A stretch of DNA of 64,000 nucleotides. Origin: Stenotrophomonas sp. ATCM1_4. GTDB taxonomy: Bacteria; Pseudomonadota; Gammaproteobacteria; Xanthomonadales; Xanthomonadaceae. Location of the stretch: the NCBI RefSeq assembly GCF_004348115.1, contig NZ_QPFB01000001.1:1279978-1343977 (forward strand), in the 5' to 3' direction. Position 1 is the first letter of the stretch, and every line of letters starts with the position of its first letter. Below the pieces are notes generated by a model. It saw only the letters and a list, made by a program, of their open reading frames with translations, ran no database searches and was not told the origin of the DNA. Shown piece by piece: positions 16,010 to 24,813 of this stretch. A program made the translations under genes and the position numbers.

Positions 16010-19000
16010 TCAGGGCAGCCAGGCGTTACGCCATTCCTGCAGGTTCGCCCCCTCCAGCATCCAGTCGCGGTGCACGGCCTCGCGCAACCGAGCACCCGCC
16101 TGCGCGCTGGCAGCGGGGTCGGAGAGATGGTCGCGGATGGCCGCCACCCATTCGCGGTGACGGTTGCGCACGCCGGTGACCGGCAGTGACGGGTCCCGGT
16201 ACGGTCCGACGTCGCTGCACACCACCGGCACGCCGCAGGCACCGTACTCGAGCAGGCGCAGGTTGCTCTTGCAGGTGTTGAAGCGGTTCTCCTCCAGCGG
16301 CGCGATCGCCAGGTCCAGCTGCAGTCCGGCCAGCGCACGCGGGTAGAGACGGATGTCCACGCCGGAATGGAACTCGGCCACGTACGGCAACAGGCGTTCC
16401 GGGCACATGCCGAAGAACACCCAGTCCACGTCCGCGGCAAGTTCGATGACGGCATCGGCGACCAGTTCCAGGTCGCCGGTATGGCCGACACCACCGGCCC
16501 AGCCGACCCGGGGCTTGCCCGGGGCAGGACGCGGCGGATGAGGCAGCGCCGTCCACCATGCAGGTGGCAGCAGGTTGCGTACCACCCGGATATCGGTGTG
16601 CAGGCCGTGCAACGCCTCGGCCAGCTGCGGCGTGGACACCACGCAGCGGTCCACCATTCCCAGCGCCCGGCGCATGCTGCGCAGGACATCCTTGGGCATG
16701 TGCTCGCGATGGATGTTCTTTAGCGGCAGGTTGGGCAGGTAGTCATCGATCTCGTAGACAGTGAAGGCCCGCGAAAAGCGGCGCATGCGCTGGATGCTGG
16801 CCAGGTCCGCGTCGCTGATGCGGCGCTGCAGGATGACCACGTCCGGATCGATGCGCGCCTGTTCGACTGGATCCAGCACGGTGGCGTACAGGACCCCCTC
16901 GGCCAGGCCGGCCTGCTTCAGTGCCTCCAATGGCTGGATCACGCGGTAGTGGCCGCTGCCCCAGGGGTCGGCTGGCTGCGCGAGGAGGCGTGGCAGCGGG
17001 CGCCAGGGCAGGGGCTGCCAGGAGAAATCGGATTCGCCGAGGCGGAAGCCGCCCGGGACGTCCAGGCGCAGGCTGGGGTTGTAGGCCGGATCGTGGGCGA
17101 GTGCGGGCAGCCAGCGCTCCAACAAGGCCGACTCGGCGGGTTCGGGCAACGGCGCGGCCTGGACCGAATGCAGCAGCAGGGCATCGGGCGTCCACACGGT
17201 CAGGTAGCCGCGTTGACGCGCGCGCAGGCACAGGTCCACGTCGGCGCCGTGATCGGCGAAGGTGGCGTGGTCGAAGCCGTCCAGCCCGGCGAACAGCTCC
17301 GCGCCGATCAACAGGCAACTGTCGGACACGGCCGTGTAGTCCTGCGCGACCTGCAGGCGGTGCATGTAGCCCGGCGCGTCCATCGGCATGCCGGCGAAGG
17401 CCCGCCCGCCGCTGCCGAGCAGGCCAGGCACCAGGCCTGCGTGGGTAATGCTGCCATCGGCGGCGATGGTCTTGCCGCCGACGACGCCCACCTCGGGGCG
17501 AAGTGCATGGTTCAGGAGCGCGTCCAGCCAGTGCGGCTGCAACGCGGCCACATCGGCGCGCAGGAACAGCAGGAACGGGCTGCTCGCCTGCCCGGCGGCG
17601 ACATTGCAGGCGGCCGCGTGCGGCAACGGTGGGTCAAAGGCAAAGGCGCGGATGCGACCCCCGGCCAATGGTTCGACCTGCTGCATCCATTGGCTGGCGT
17701 CGGGCCCGGCGCCGTTGTCGATCAACAGCAGCTCGTAGTGCGGGTAGGCGGTCTTCTCCAGCAGGGAGACCACGCAGCGCTCCAGCGACGCCAGCACGGT
17801 GTCGCGGGAAACGACCAGGATCATGGTGACCGGCGGCTGCGCCCGGTGGCCATGGTCGACCCCGTACAGGCCGTTGCCGCGCGGGGTGACCACTGCATCG
17901 GGGTATCCCCGTGCGTGCAGGTGCGCGGTGATGACCTGTTGCCGGGCAGCGTCGTCGGCACGGGGCGGGGCGCAGCTGAGCAGGGGTTCGGGGATATGCG
18001 TGATGCCTTCCAGCCCGCCGTGCTGGACCAGGCGCAGGATCAGGTCGAGTTCGGCTGCAGCACCTGCATCGGCATCCAGCCCGCCGATCGCCAGCGCGGC
18101 ATGCCGGCGGAACAACCAGTGCCCCGCCAACTGCGTCGGGTTTTCCAGCAGCAGGTCCAGGTTGATTCCTGGCCGCAGCGAGGGTGCCAGGTTGTGCTGC
18201 GCATCCACATGCCACTCGTCGCAGTACAAGGCGCGTGCGGGGGCATCATCGTGGGCGAGCGCCGCCAGCAGCCGTCGCAGGCCGGCAACATGGAACTCTG
18301 CACCGGCCTCCACGAACAGCACCCAGTCGGCAGGGCTGGTGCGCAGGGCCTCGTCCAGCGTGGTCCCGGCAGCGAGCCGGCGGTACGCCGGGTCCAGTCC
18401 ATCGGGCGCGTGCCCGGCGCCGAGGATGCAGCGGCAGACCACCTCGGCGGTGCGGGCTTGCAGTGGCAGGCTGCCCAGCGTCCTACGCAGGGCACTGGCC
18501 GGCTGGCCGTCCGCGCGGATCACGATCTCCACGCTGTTGCGTGGAAGCTGCTGCAACGCGGTGTCCAGCGCCTGGCGCTGCGCGGGGTTGAGCTGGCGAC
18601 GTGCCTGCCAGTCGTGCAGCGGCCAGCGTGCCTGCGTGATCAGCAACGCCTGTTCCAGCGCCGAGACCAGGTCCACCTTTTCCGCCGGCCGGTGCCCGTC
18701 GAGCGGTGCAATGGTTACTTGACGGGTGTCGCCGCCGCGATACCAGCCCAGATTGCGCAGCGCCTGGCGGAATGCCTCGTGCCAGTTCTCGGCGACACCG
18801 GGGCGATCCCGTCCGCGCTGGCTGAACTGGTGGCGCGAAATACGGAAGTCGACCAACGGGCGCGCACTGATCGCCACCGGGCCCTGATGCAGCAGTTTGA
18901 CGTACATGGCCACGTCGGCCAGCCAGGCAATGTGGGTGCCGTCGAGCGTGGCCAGCTGCTCGCCCATCGCCAGCAACGGGGCGCGCCGGCACAGCGCGAC

Positions 19001-19522
19001 GCTGGGCTCGCCAAGGAAGTTGAGGGTGTGGTCACCGAAGAAGTCGATCAGGTCGCGGCCGTCGATGCATACGTCATGGTTGGCCGGGAAAGCAGTGGGA
19101 AGCTCATCGGGCAGGGGCATCCCGGCCTCATCGATGAGCCGGCGACGGGTGGTTGCCAGCGCAAGGCCCGGAACGCGCTCGAACGACTCCAGCAGGGTTG
19201 CGATGCAGTCCTCGTGCAGCACGTCGTCATCGTGCAGGAACTTGATGTATTCGCCTTCGGCCAGGCTGATCGCACGCGCGGTGCTGCGCACCTCCCACAG
19301 GCGGGTGGGGTTGCGCGAGTAGCGCACGGGGAAGTCCACCCGTGCAGCGAATGCCTCCACGGCCGTCTGTACGTAACCGGCAGCCGAATCGTCGCAGACC
19401 ACAATCTCCAAGGGGCGATGGGTCTGTCGGCGCACGCTTTCCAGGGCCTGCAGCAGCCAGCGGGCCTTGTAGGCCGGGATCACCACGCTGACCAGCGGAG
19501 CGGGGGAGGGTGGCGGGTTCAT
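16010..19522 (-). CDS. Large three-domain glycosyltransferase (GT2-GT2-GT-B), probable flagellin/glycan glycosyltransferase
   Basis: 1170 residues from ATG 19522, which gives an ATGA overlap with the upstream gene like others in this operon; ATG 19528 is also possible. Domain 1 (about 10-230) is a GT-A fold: VVIPAYKARWLLQALES and a HDDDVLHED metal motif near residue 98. Domain 2 (about 565-790) is a second GT2-like fold: MILVVSRDTVLASLERCVVS, YELLLIDNG, and DVDLCLRARQRGYLTVW, with LFLRADV where DxD would be expected. Domain 3 (about 850-1170) resembles GT-B enzymes: WGSGHYRVIQPLEAL, GWAGGVGHTGDLELV, and a nucleotide-binding-like SNLRLLEYGACGVPVVCSD. No membrane helices or signal peptide, so cytoplasmic. 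It is the last gene of the island, next to fliE. Flagellin or glycan as acceptor is inferred from location only. Confidence 0.85.
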   Translation of the reverse strand: MNPPPSPAPLVSVVIPAYKARWLLQALESVRRQTHRPLEIVVCDDSAAGYVQTAVEAFAARVDFPVRYSRNPTRLWEVRSTARAISLAEGEYIKFLHDDDVLHEDCIATLLESFERVPGLALATTRRRLIDEAGMPLPDELPTAFPANHDVCIDGRDLIDFFGDHTLNFLGEPSVALCRRAPLLAMGEQLATLDGTHIAWLADVAMYVKLLHQGPVAISARPLVDFRISRHQFSQRGRDRPGVAENWHEAFRQALRNLGWYRGGDTRQVTIAPLDGHRPAEKVDLVSALEQALLITQARWPLHDWQARRQLNPAQRQALDTALQQLPRNSVEIVIRADGQPASALRRTLGSLPLQARTAEVVCRCILGAGHAPDGLDPAYRRLAAGTTLDEALRTSPADWVLFVEAGAEFHVAGLRRLLAALAHDDAPARALYCDEWHVDAQHNLAPSLRPGINLDLLLENPTQLAGHWLFRRHAALAIGGLDADAGAAAELDLILRLVQHGGLEGITHIPEPLLSCAPPRADDAARQQVITAHLHARGYPDAVVTPRGNGLYGVDHGHRAQPPVTMILVVSRDTVLASLERCVVSLLEKTAYPHYELLLIDNGAGPDASQWMQQVEPLAGGRIRAFAFDPPLPHAAACNVAAGQASSPFLLFLRADVAALQPHWLDALLNHALRPEVGVVGGKTIAADGSITHAGLVPGLLGSGGRAFAGMPMDAPGYMHRLQVAQDYTAVSDSCLLIGAELFAGLDGFDHATFADHGADVDLCLRARQRGYLTVWTPDALLLHSVQAAPLPEPAESALLERWLPALAHDPAYNPSLRLDVPGGFRLGESDFSWQPLPWRPLPRLLAQPADPWGSGHYRVIQPLEALKQAGLAEGVLYATVLDPVEQARIDPDVVILQRRISDADLASIQRMRRFSRAFTVYEIDDYLPNLPLKNIHREHMPKDVLRSMRRALGMVDRCVVSTPQLAEALHGLHTDIRVVRNLLPPAWWTALPHPPRPAPGKPRVGWAGGVGHTGDLELVADAVIELAADVDWVFFGMCPERLLPYVAEFHSGVDIRLYPRALAGLQLDLAIAPLEENRFNTCKSNLRLLEYGACGVPVVCSDVGPYRDPSLPVTGVRNRHREWVAAIRDHLSDPAASAQAGARLREAVHRDWMLEGANLQEWRNAWLP

Positions 19523-20790
19523 TGGCATCGGGCAGGGCTGTTTGCAGCGATCGCGGCGTGGATCCGTTGCACCACACGGTGGGAGTTGTTGGCATCCAGG
19601 TGCTGGAAGAACAGGCGACGGGCGGTGAGGTAGCGCTCGTCCGGTGGGTGCTGTGGTTGTGCGAGCGCGGCGTCCAGCGCGGTGAGCAGGGCCGGGAAGG
19701 TGGTGGTCATCGGCCCCGGGAACGCCAGCTCCAGGTCGTACAGCAGCCCGTTCTGGCGGGTGCGGTAGTGCTCCAGGTCATAGGCGAAGCCGAGCACCGG
19801 CAGGTCCAGGTAGAGCGCATCGATGTAGACCGACGAGTAGTCGGTGATCACCAGCGCGCTTTCGCGCAGCAGCGGTGCAATTTCCTGGAAGTGCGCGTGG
19901 CCCAGGTCCAGCAGTACATCACCATCGAGATGGCGGGCCGGGTCCAGTGGCGCCGGCGCGTTGACCAGATAGTGGCCGCGCAGGCCGAGCACCGCGTCAT
20001 GGCGGCGCAGTACCTGCTTCAATTGCGTGACCTCGTCATCGCTGAAAAGGTATGCCCGTTCGGTGGCGACGCTGGCATCGCGGTAGGTAGGCGCGTACAG
20101 CACCAGGCGCCGTCCGCCGCGCAGCGCCCGTACCCGGCTGGCTTCCTCGCGCAGGCCAACCGGCAAGGCGTCCTCGGCGATGCGCAGGAAGTCGTTGCGC
20201 GGCAGCCCGGTGACCCAGACATGCGTCGGCGGCAGCGGATGGAAGATGGCCGCCATCGCATAGGCATCGATGGCCGAGGAGGCCACCAGCCCGGTGTAGA
20301 AACGGCGTTCGCGGCGCCGATGCCGGTCGCGGTCGCCGTGCTGGCGCTGGTCCGGGTTGGCCAGTGCGAACAGCCGCTTGAGCGGAATGCCGTGCCAGAG
20401 GTTGATAGTGACGCGCCGGTGCAGCCAGGGCCGAGGCGCAGCGTAGCGACCGTTGCGCCAGGGCAGTGACATGTCCAGGGCGGTGGAGTTGGTCAGCAGC
20501 AACACGCCGCAGCGGGCGAGCGCCCACAGGCCGGCCAGCGAGTCCAGCCGGACCACGCGGACGTGCGCATCATCGTGTACGTCCGGCGGCCGTTGGCCGC
20601 CACGCACAAACACCCGGCAATGGACGCGCGGGTCGTCCTTCACCTGCTCGAAGACCGCGCGCGCGTTCTCGATGAACTGGCCGGGCTTGAGCGGATGGTC
20701 GAAGAATGCCCAGTGATCGCTGCGCTTGGGGACCAGCAGGTCCAGCAGCCGCCACGCCAGCAGCAGCGGCTTCCCCAGCCATGCGGGCAT
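19519..20790 (-). CDS. CDP-glycerol:glycan glycerophosphotransferase-like protein (TagB/TagF family)
   Basis: 423 residues from ATG 20790, 16 bp after the aminotransferase stop (the open frame runs upstream to 20829). The Glyphos_transf family moves glycerol- or ribitol-phosphate from a CDP carrier to an acceptor, classically in Gram-positive wall teichoic acid. Family motifs present in order: NLWHGIPLKRLF, YAPTYRD, RGHYLVN, and VITDYSSVYIDALYLDLPVL near the C-terminus. No transmembrane segments. The partner CDP-glycerol synthase is encoded at 27320-27772 in the same island. The acceptor is unknown; flagellin glycan is inferred from context. Confidence 0.85.
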   Translation of the reverse strand: MPAWLGKPLLLAWRLLDLLVPKRSDHWAFFDHPLKPGQFIENARAVFEQVKDDPRVHCRVFVRGGQRPPDVHDDAHVRVVRLDSLAGLWALARCGVLLLTNSTALDMSLPWRNGRYAAPRPWLHRRVTINLWHGIPLKRLFALANPDQRQHGDRDRHRRRERRFYTGLVASSAIDAYAMAAIFHPLPPTHVWVTGLPRNDFLRIAEDALPVGLREEASRVRALRGGRRLVLYAPTYRDASVATERAYLFSDDEVTQLKQVLRRHDAVLGLRGHYLVNAPAPLDPARHLDGDVLLDLGHAHFQEIAPLLRESALVITDYSSVYIDALYLDLPVLGFAYDLEHYRTRQNGLLYDLELAFPGPMTTTFPALLTALDAALAQPQHPPDERYLTARRLFFQHLDANNSHRVVQRIHAAIAANSPARCQ

Positions 20791-20806
20791 CACGGCCAAG
20801 CTTCCA

Positions 20807-21937
20807 TCACGCGGCGCGGACCCGCGCATGTGCGGTCAGCAGGTCGCAGATCCGGTCCACCTCGGCGTCCGGGAGGTCCGGGTGGATCGGCAGGCACAGC
20901 ACCTGGCGGGCGGCGGTGTGCGCCACCGGCAGGTTGTCCGGCGCCGCGGACGGAAAGCCGCGGTACATCGGGAACTCGCTGATCAGCGGGTAGAAGTAGC
21001 GTCGTACCAGGATGTTCTCGGCACGCAGCAGGTGGTACAGCTCGTCGCGCTGCAACGGGTAGTCGTCGCCGACCAGCACCGGGAAGTAGGCGTGGTTGTG
21101 ACGCACGTCCGATGGCCGGGACAGGCATTTCATGCCGGCGATCCCCGCCAGGCGCTGACGGTACAGCGCATCGATGGCCGCGCGTCGTTCCAGCGCCCGG
21201 TCGATGTGCTTGAGCTGGAGCAGGCCGAACGCGGCGCTGACCTCGTTCATCTTGCCGTTGATGCCGGGCGCCACCACGGTGGTCTCGTTGACGAAGCCGA
21301 AGTTCTTCAGGTGATCGATGCGCTGCTTGGTGCGGGCATCCGGGCAGATGATGGCGCCGCCTTCGAAGGTGTTGAACACCTTGGTGGCATGGAAGCTGAG
21401 CACCGACAGGTCGCCGTGCCGCAGCACGCTGCCACGGGTATCGCCGACGGCGAAGGCATGCGCGGCGTCGTAGATCACGCGCAGGTTGTAGTTGTCGGCG
21501 ATGCGGCCGATGGCATCCACGTCACAGGGCGTGCCGTAGCAATGCACCGGCATGATGGCAGTGGTCTGCGGCGTGATCGCCGCCTCGATCCGGGCCGGAT
21601 CCAGGTTGAAGGTGACCGGGTCCACGTCCACGAACACCGGCTTGATGCCGTTCCACAGCAGCGAATGGCCGGTGGCCACGAACGAATACGGGGTGGTGAT
21701 CACCTCGCCGGTGATGCGCAGTGACTGCAGCGCGGTGACCAGCGCCAGCGTGCCATTGGCGAACAGGGCGATGTGCTCGACCCCGAGGTAGGCGCACAGG
21801 GCCTTTTCCAGCGCCTGGTGCATGCTGCCCCCGTTGGTCAGGATGCGGCTTTCCCAGATCCGTTCCAGGTAGGGAACGAATTCCTCCAGCGGGGGCAGCA
21901 GGGGGCTGGTGACCGGGATTGGCTTCTTGGTCGTCAT
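20807..21937 (-). CDS. DegT/DnrJ/EryC1/StrS aminotransferase (nucleotide-sugar 4-aminotransferase, VioA/FdtB-like)
   Basis: 376 residues from ATG 21937. PLP-dependent transaminase acting on a keto sugar nucleotide. Seen: the N-terminal PVTSPLLPPLEEFVPYLERI, LFANGTLALVTALQSL, the active-site Lys in SFHATKVFNTFEGG (near residue 183), and the aromatic YFPVLVGDDYP segment. The N-terminus resembles dTDP-4-keto-6-deoxyglucose aminotransferases such as VioA, so a dTDP-4-amino-4,6-dideoxyhexose is a plausible product; the specificity is not proven. rmlA/rmlB needed for the precursor are not in the window. It has its own sigma-54 element at 21991-22005. Confidence 0.88.
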   Translation of the reverse strand: MTTKKPIPVTSPLLPPLEEFVPYLERIWESRILTNGGSMHQALEKALCAYLGVEHIALFANGTLALVTALQSLRITGEVITTPYSFVATGHSLLWNGIKPVFVDVDPVTFNLDPARIEAAITPQTTAIMPVHCYGTPCDVDAIGRIADNYNLRVIYDAAHAFAVGDTRGSVLRHGDLSVLSFHATKVFNTFEGGAIICPDARTKQRIDHLKNFGFVNETTVVAPGINGKMNEVSAAFGLLQLKHIDRALERRAAIDALYRQRLAGIAGMKCLSRPSDVRHNHAYFPVLVGDDYPLQRDELYHLLRAENILVRRYFYPLISEFPMYRGFPSAAPDNLPVAHTAARQVLCLPIHPDLPDAEVDRICDLLTAHARVRAA

Positions 21938-21990
21938 CGCAGGCGGGCCCGGGGGCATGGCTTCGGCGGATTGCCGGCGAGCAGGGACAT

Positions 21991-22005
21991 GCAACTCCCG
22001 TGCCT
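21991..22005 (-). promoter_or_regulatory. Sigma-54 promoter inside the glycan island (upstream of the aminotransferase)
   Basis: The minus strand reads AGGCACGGGAGTTGC, a GGCACG-N4-TTGC element in the 84-bp gap before the aminotransferase ATG (54 bp away). It would drive the aminotransferase, the TagB-like gene and the large glycosyltransferase. Confidence 0.78.
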
Positions 22006-22021
22006 GCGGGGGCGGCGCCGG

Positions 22022-23536
22022 TCAGTTGACGGCCAGTCCCATGCCACCGGCCTCGGCCGAGAACAGCAGGCTGCCCAGCGACGAGCGCAACGGGAGCGAG
22101 GCAGGCCATCCGGGCGGCACCATCGCCGGGCCGATCCGGTAGCGGCCATGGATGCCGTCAGCGGTGCGATAGTGCAGGACCAGCCCGTACAGATTGCCGG
22201 GCTTCCAGTCCGGCGCCCGCATGTCCAGCCGATAGCGCCAGCGGTGCTCGGCGGTCCTGCCTTCGGGCTGGAACGCCCAACTGCCTTCGCCCTGGATCGC
22301 ATGCAGCTCGAACCAGACCTGGCAACCGGCCATGATCCGGTCGTGCAGGTCCAGGGTCAGGTCCAGGCTGTCCTCGTCCAGCGAGATGTCCCGGAGGCGG
22401 AAGAAGCCGATGTTCGGGAACTCCAGGCGCATCGCGCTACGCGGCAGGGCGATCTCCGGGTTGTCCAGGAAGGGTTGCTTCCAATAGCAGGCACCCTCGA
22501 TTTCCGCGATCCAGCCCCGTTCGCTGGTCACGCCGAGCAGGAAGCACAGGGCTTCGACCTCGCCGCGCCTGATCAGCTCCAGGTAAAGGCAGCGCCTGGC
22601 ACCGAGCGCCCTGCAGTCCAGCTCGCCATACAGCGCGAGTAGTTCTTGCATCTGCGCGATGAACACCTTGCGAAAGCTCGGAGACGCCACGATGCCAGGC
22701 GCGGCGTGCAGGGCACGCTGCAGGTTGGCCACGGCGATCGCGCGCCGGTAGCCGGCCGCTGCGGGAACGTCATCGAAATCATGCCACTCCAGCTTCATCG
22801 AGCGGATGCGGTCGATGAAGTTGTCGGCCTGGCGGATGTTCTGGGAAATGGACGCAATGGCGCCCTCGGGGCGCCGGCGCCAGTGGTACACCAGGTCCGG
22901 GATGATCACCGTGCGCTGGCTGTACCAGTACGCGCGGTGGACGAACGGGCGGTCCGCGTAGAGCAGGCCCGGGACCATGCCCAACCCGTTCTCCCGCAGG
23001 AAATCGGTACGGAATACCTTGTTCCAGTAGAAGCAGTCGTGGATGACGTCGGGGAATCCGTCCACCGAGTCGAAGCTGCGGCGCCGCGACCAGACATACG
23101 GCTCATACAGGAATGCCACCGACGAGAGCTTGCCGTCCTGCAGCCGCGCCGCCCGGCCGATGACGATGTCGGCGTCGGCCTGCACGGCCTGTTCCATCAG
23201 CAGGCGGTACCCATCGCCGGTGACCACGTCATCGGAGTCAACCAGCGCCACGTAACGACCACGCGCCAGCGACACGCCGAGGTTGCCTGAAACCGCGCCA
23301 CCTTCGTTGTGTTTGCTGATGCAGCGGAAGTTCGGGTGGCGCGCCTCGTATTCCCGGCAGATCGCGAGGCTGTCGTCGGAGCTGGCATCATCGATGGCGA
23401 TGACCTCGATGTTGCGATAGTCCTGTTCCAGCAGCGAATCAAGGCACTCCCGCAGGAACGGGGCGGTGTTGTAGACCAGCACCACGATCGACAGCAGCGG
23501 AGCCGCGTCGGGGCCGGGCAGCGCGGGCTGGGTCAT
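22022..23536 (-). CDS. Family 2 glycosyltransferase with C-terminal accessory domain
   Basis: 504 residues from ATG 23536, overlapping the preceding stop by 4 bp (ATGA). The N-terminal GT-A domain (about 14-240) has LSIVVLVYNTAPFLRECLDS, EVIAIDDASSDDSLAI, and the metal-binding ALVDSDDVVTGDG. Residues about 330-504 form a beta-rich extension (FFRLRDISLDEDSLDLTLDL, YGLVLHYRTADGI) that I do not recognise; similar tails occur in TagF-associated and capsule transferases. Cytoplasmic. Donor and acceptor unknown. Confidence 0.85.
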   Translation of the reverse strand: MTQPALPGPDAAPLLSIVVLVYNTAPFLRECLDSLLEQDYRNIEVIAIDDASSDDSLAICREYEARHPNFRCISKHNEGGAVSGNLGVSLARGRYVALVDSDDVVTGDGYRLLMEQAVQADADIVIGRAARLQDGKLSSVAFLYEPYVWSRRRSFDSVDGFPDVIHDCFYWNKVFRTDFLRENGLGMVPGLLYADRPFVHRAYWYSQRTVIIPDLVYHWRRRPEGAIASISQNIRQADNFIDRIRSMKLEWHDFDDVPAAAGYRRAIAVANLQRALHAAPGIVASPSFRKVFIAQMQELLALYGELDCRALGARRCLYLELIRRGEVEALCFLLGVTSERGWIAEIEGACYWKQPFLDNPEIALPRSAMRLEFPNIGFFRLRDISLDEDSLDLTLDLHDRIMAGCQVWFELHAIQGEGSWAFQPEGRTAEHRWRYRLDMRAPDWKPGNLYGLVLHYRTADGIHGRYRIGPAMVPPGWPASLPLRSSLGSLLFSAEAGGMGLAVN

Positions 23537-24813
23537 GCACGAACCTCCCTCAGCTGCTCCACTGCATCCACATCGAATACCGGGATGCCACGCGTGGAAG
23601 CCACGTCGGCGCGCTCGCGGTAGGCATCGTCGATGAAGATGGCGGATTCGCCTGGCGGGATCACGGCGCTCTTGGGCGAGCCATCGCGCAGGTGCACGAT
23701 CCGCTCGAACAAGTCCGCGCAGATGCGATGCCGTGCGAGCGTCCGCACCGGCTCGGTGGCGTGCCGGGTCACCAGCACCACCGGGATTCCCCGCGTGTTC
23801 CATTGGTACAGCAGCGCCATCACCTGCGGCTCCGGCGCACCCCGCACCAGCAGGGTGTCGTCCAGGTCCAGGTAGACACGCTCATAGGCCAGCTTCGCCC
23901 GCCAGCGGTTGCCGAGCGCGCGGTCCATGACCAACGGGTAGTGCTGGGGCATGACCGTGAAGGGCTTTCCCAGGTAGGCGTAGATGCCCAGCAACGGATA
24001 ATTGATGCCACGCATGCGGTTCAATGCCATCGAGCCGGCGATGCGGGGGGCGACTTCCAGCAGCTTGGGCACGCCGTGCCGGTCACGTCGGGCCTGGAAG
24101 AACCAGGCGCCCTTCAGGCGCAGTTCCGCAGCGATGGCCAGTGCCATCGCCTCCAGCTCGGGGTCCGTGGCCACCGGCTCGGTGCGCACGCTGATCCCGG
24201 ATTTGACCCGCCCGCGTACCCGCGCAGCGGCATGCAGCAGGGTGCCGTCGGCGGTGGAGATGCAGTCCACGGTGTACTCGGTGCCGGGCAGGTATTCGCT
24301 GAACACGTACTCGATGCCACTGCCGGCCAGCCGCCGATGGCGTTCGTCGTTGTCCACCCGCTCGGCGCCCTGGCTGCCCTGGCCGACTGCCGGCTTGGCG
24401 AAGATCGGGTAGTCGGCGCTGCCCAGTTCGACGCGGCGCGGCACGATGCCCAAGCCCTGCAACCGCCCGTAGGTCAGGTTCTTGTTGCGGCAGATCGCGG
24501 CCATGGCCGGCTCGGGCACCATCGCCGGGGCATGCAGCCGCTGCTGGTTGTCGGCGAGCACGGGGATCACGCTGTCATGCGCCGGCACCACCAGATCGAT
24601 GCTCCATGCATCGATCAGTGCGTTGAGCTGGGAAACCAGCTCGGCCGAGTCGGCCTGTGCGGTGATCTGGCGGTACCGCGCATAGACGAACTCGCCATGG
24701 TCCGAGACCGACGAAGCACCGTGCAGGCAGACGTCCTTGGCATGGCGCAGGGCGGCATGGATCTCCAGGCCGATCTCCGAGCCACAGGGGAAGACCAGCA
24801 CGTTCACCGTCAT
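23533..24813 (-). CDS. ATP-grasp ligase fused to a HAD-like phosphatase domain
   Basis: 426 residues from ATG 24813, with 4-bp overlaps on both sides. Residues 1-95 are a Rossmann-like pre-ATP-grasp part (MTVNVLVFPCGSEIG). Residues about 95-290 are an ATP-grasp domain like carbamoyl-phosphate synthase or biotin carboxylase: YPIFAKPAVGQGSQGAERV, SEYLPGTEYTVDC, KLLEVAPRIAGS. Residues about 300-426 are a HAD domain with nucleophile motif YLDLDDTLLV and acidic motif AIFIDDAYRERADV. The ATP-grasp half would join an acid (amino acid or similar) to an amine or phosphate; the HAD half would remove a phosphate. The pair may build and unload an unusual acyl substituent for the glycan; the substrate is not visible in the sequence. 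Confidence 0.8.
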   Translation of the reverse strand: MTVNVLVFPCGSEIGLEIHAALRHAKDVCLHGASSVSDHGEFVYARYRQITAQADSAELVSQLNALIDAWSIDLVVPAHDSVIPVLADNQQRLHAPAMVPEPAMAAICRNKNLTYGRLQGLGIVPRRVELGSADYPIFAKPAVGQGSQGAERVDNDERHRRLAGSGIEYVFSEYLPGTEYTVDCISTADGTLLHAAARVRGRVKSGISVRTEPVATDPELEAMALAIAAELRLKGAWFFQARRDRHGVPKLLEVAPRIAGSMALNRMRGINYPLLGIYAYLGKPFTVMPQHYPLVMDRALGNRWRAKLAYERVYLDLDDTLLVRGAPEPQVMALLYQWNTRGIPVVLVTRHATEPVRTLARHRICADLFERIVHLRDGSPKSAVIPPGESAIFIDDAYRERADVASTRGIPVFDVDAVEQLREVRA

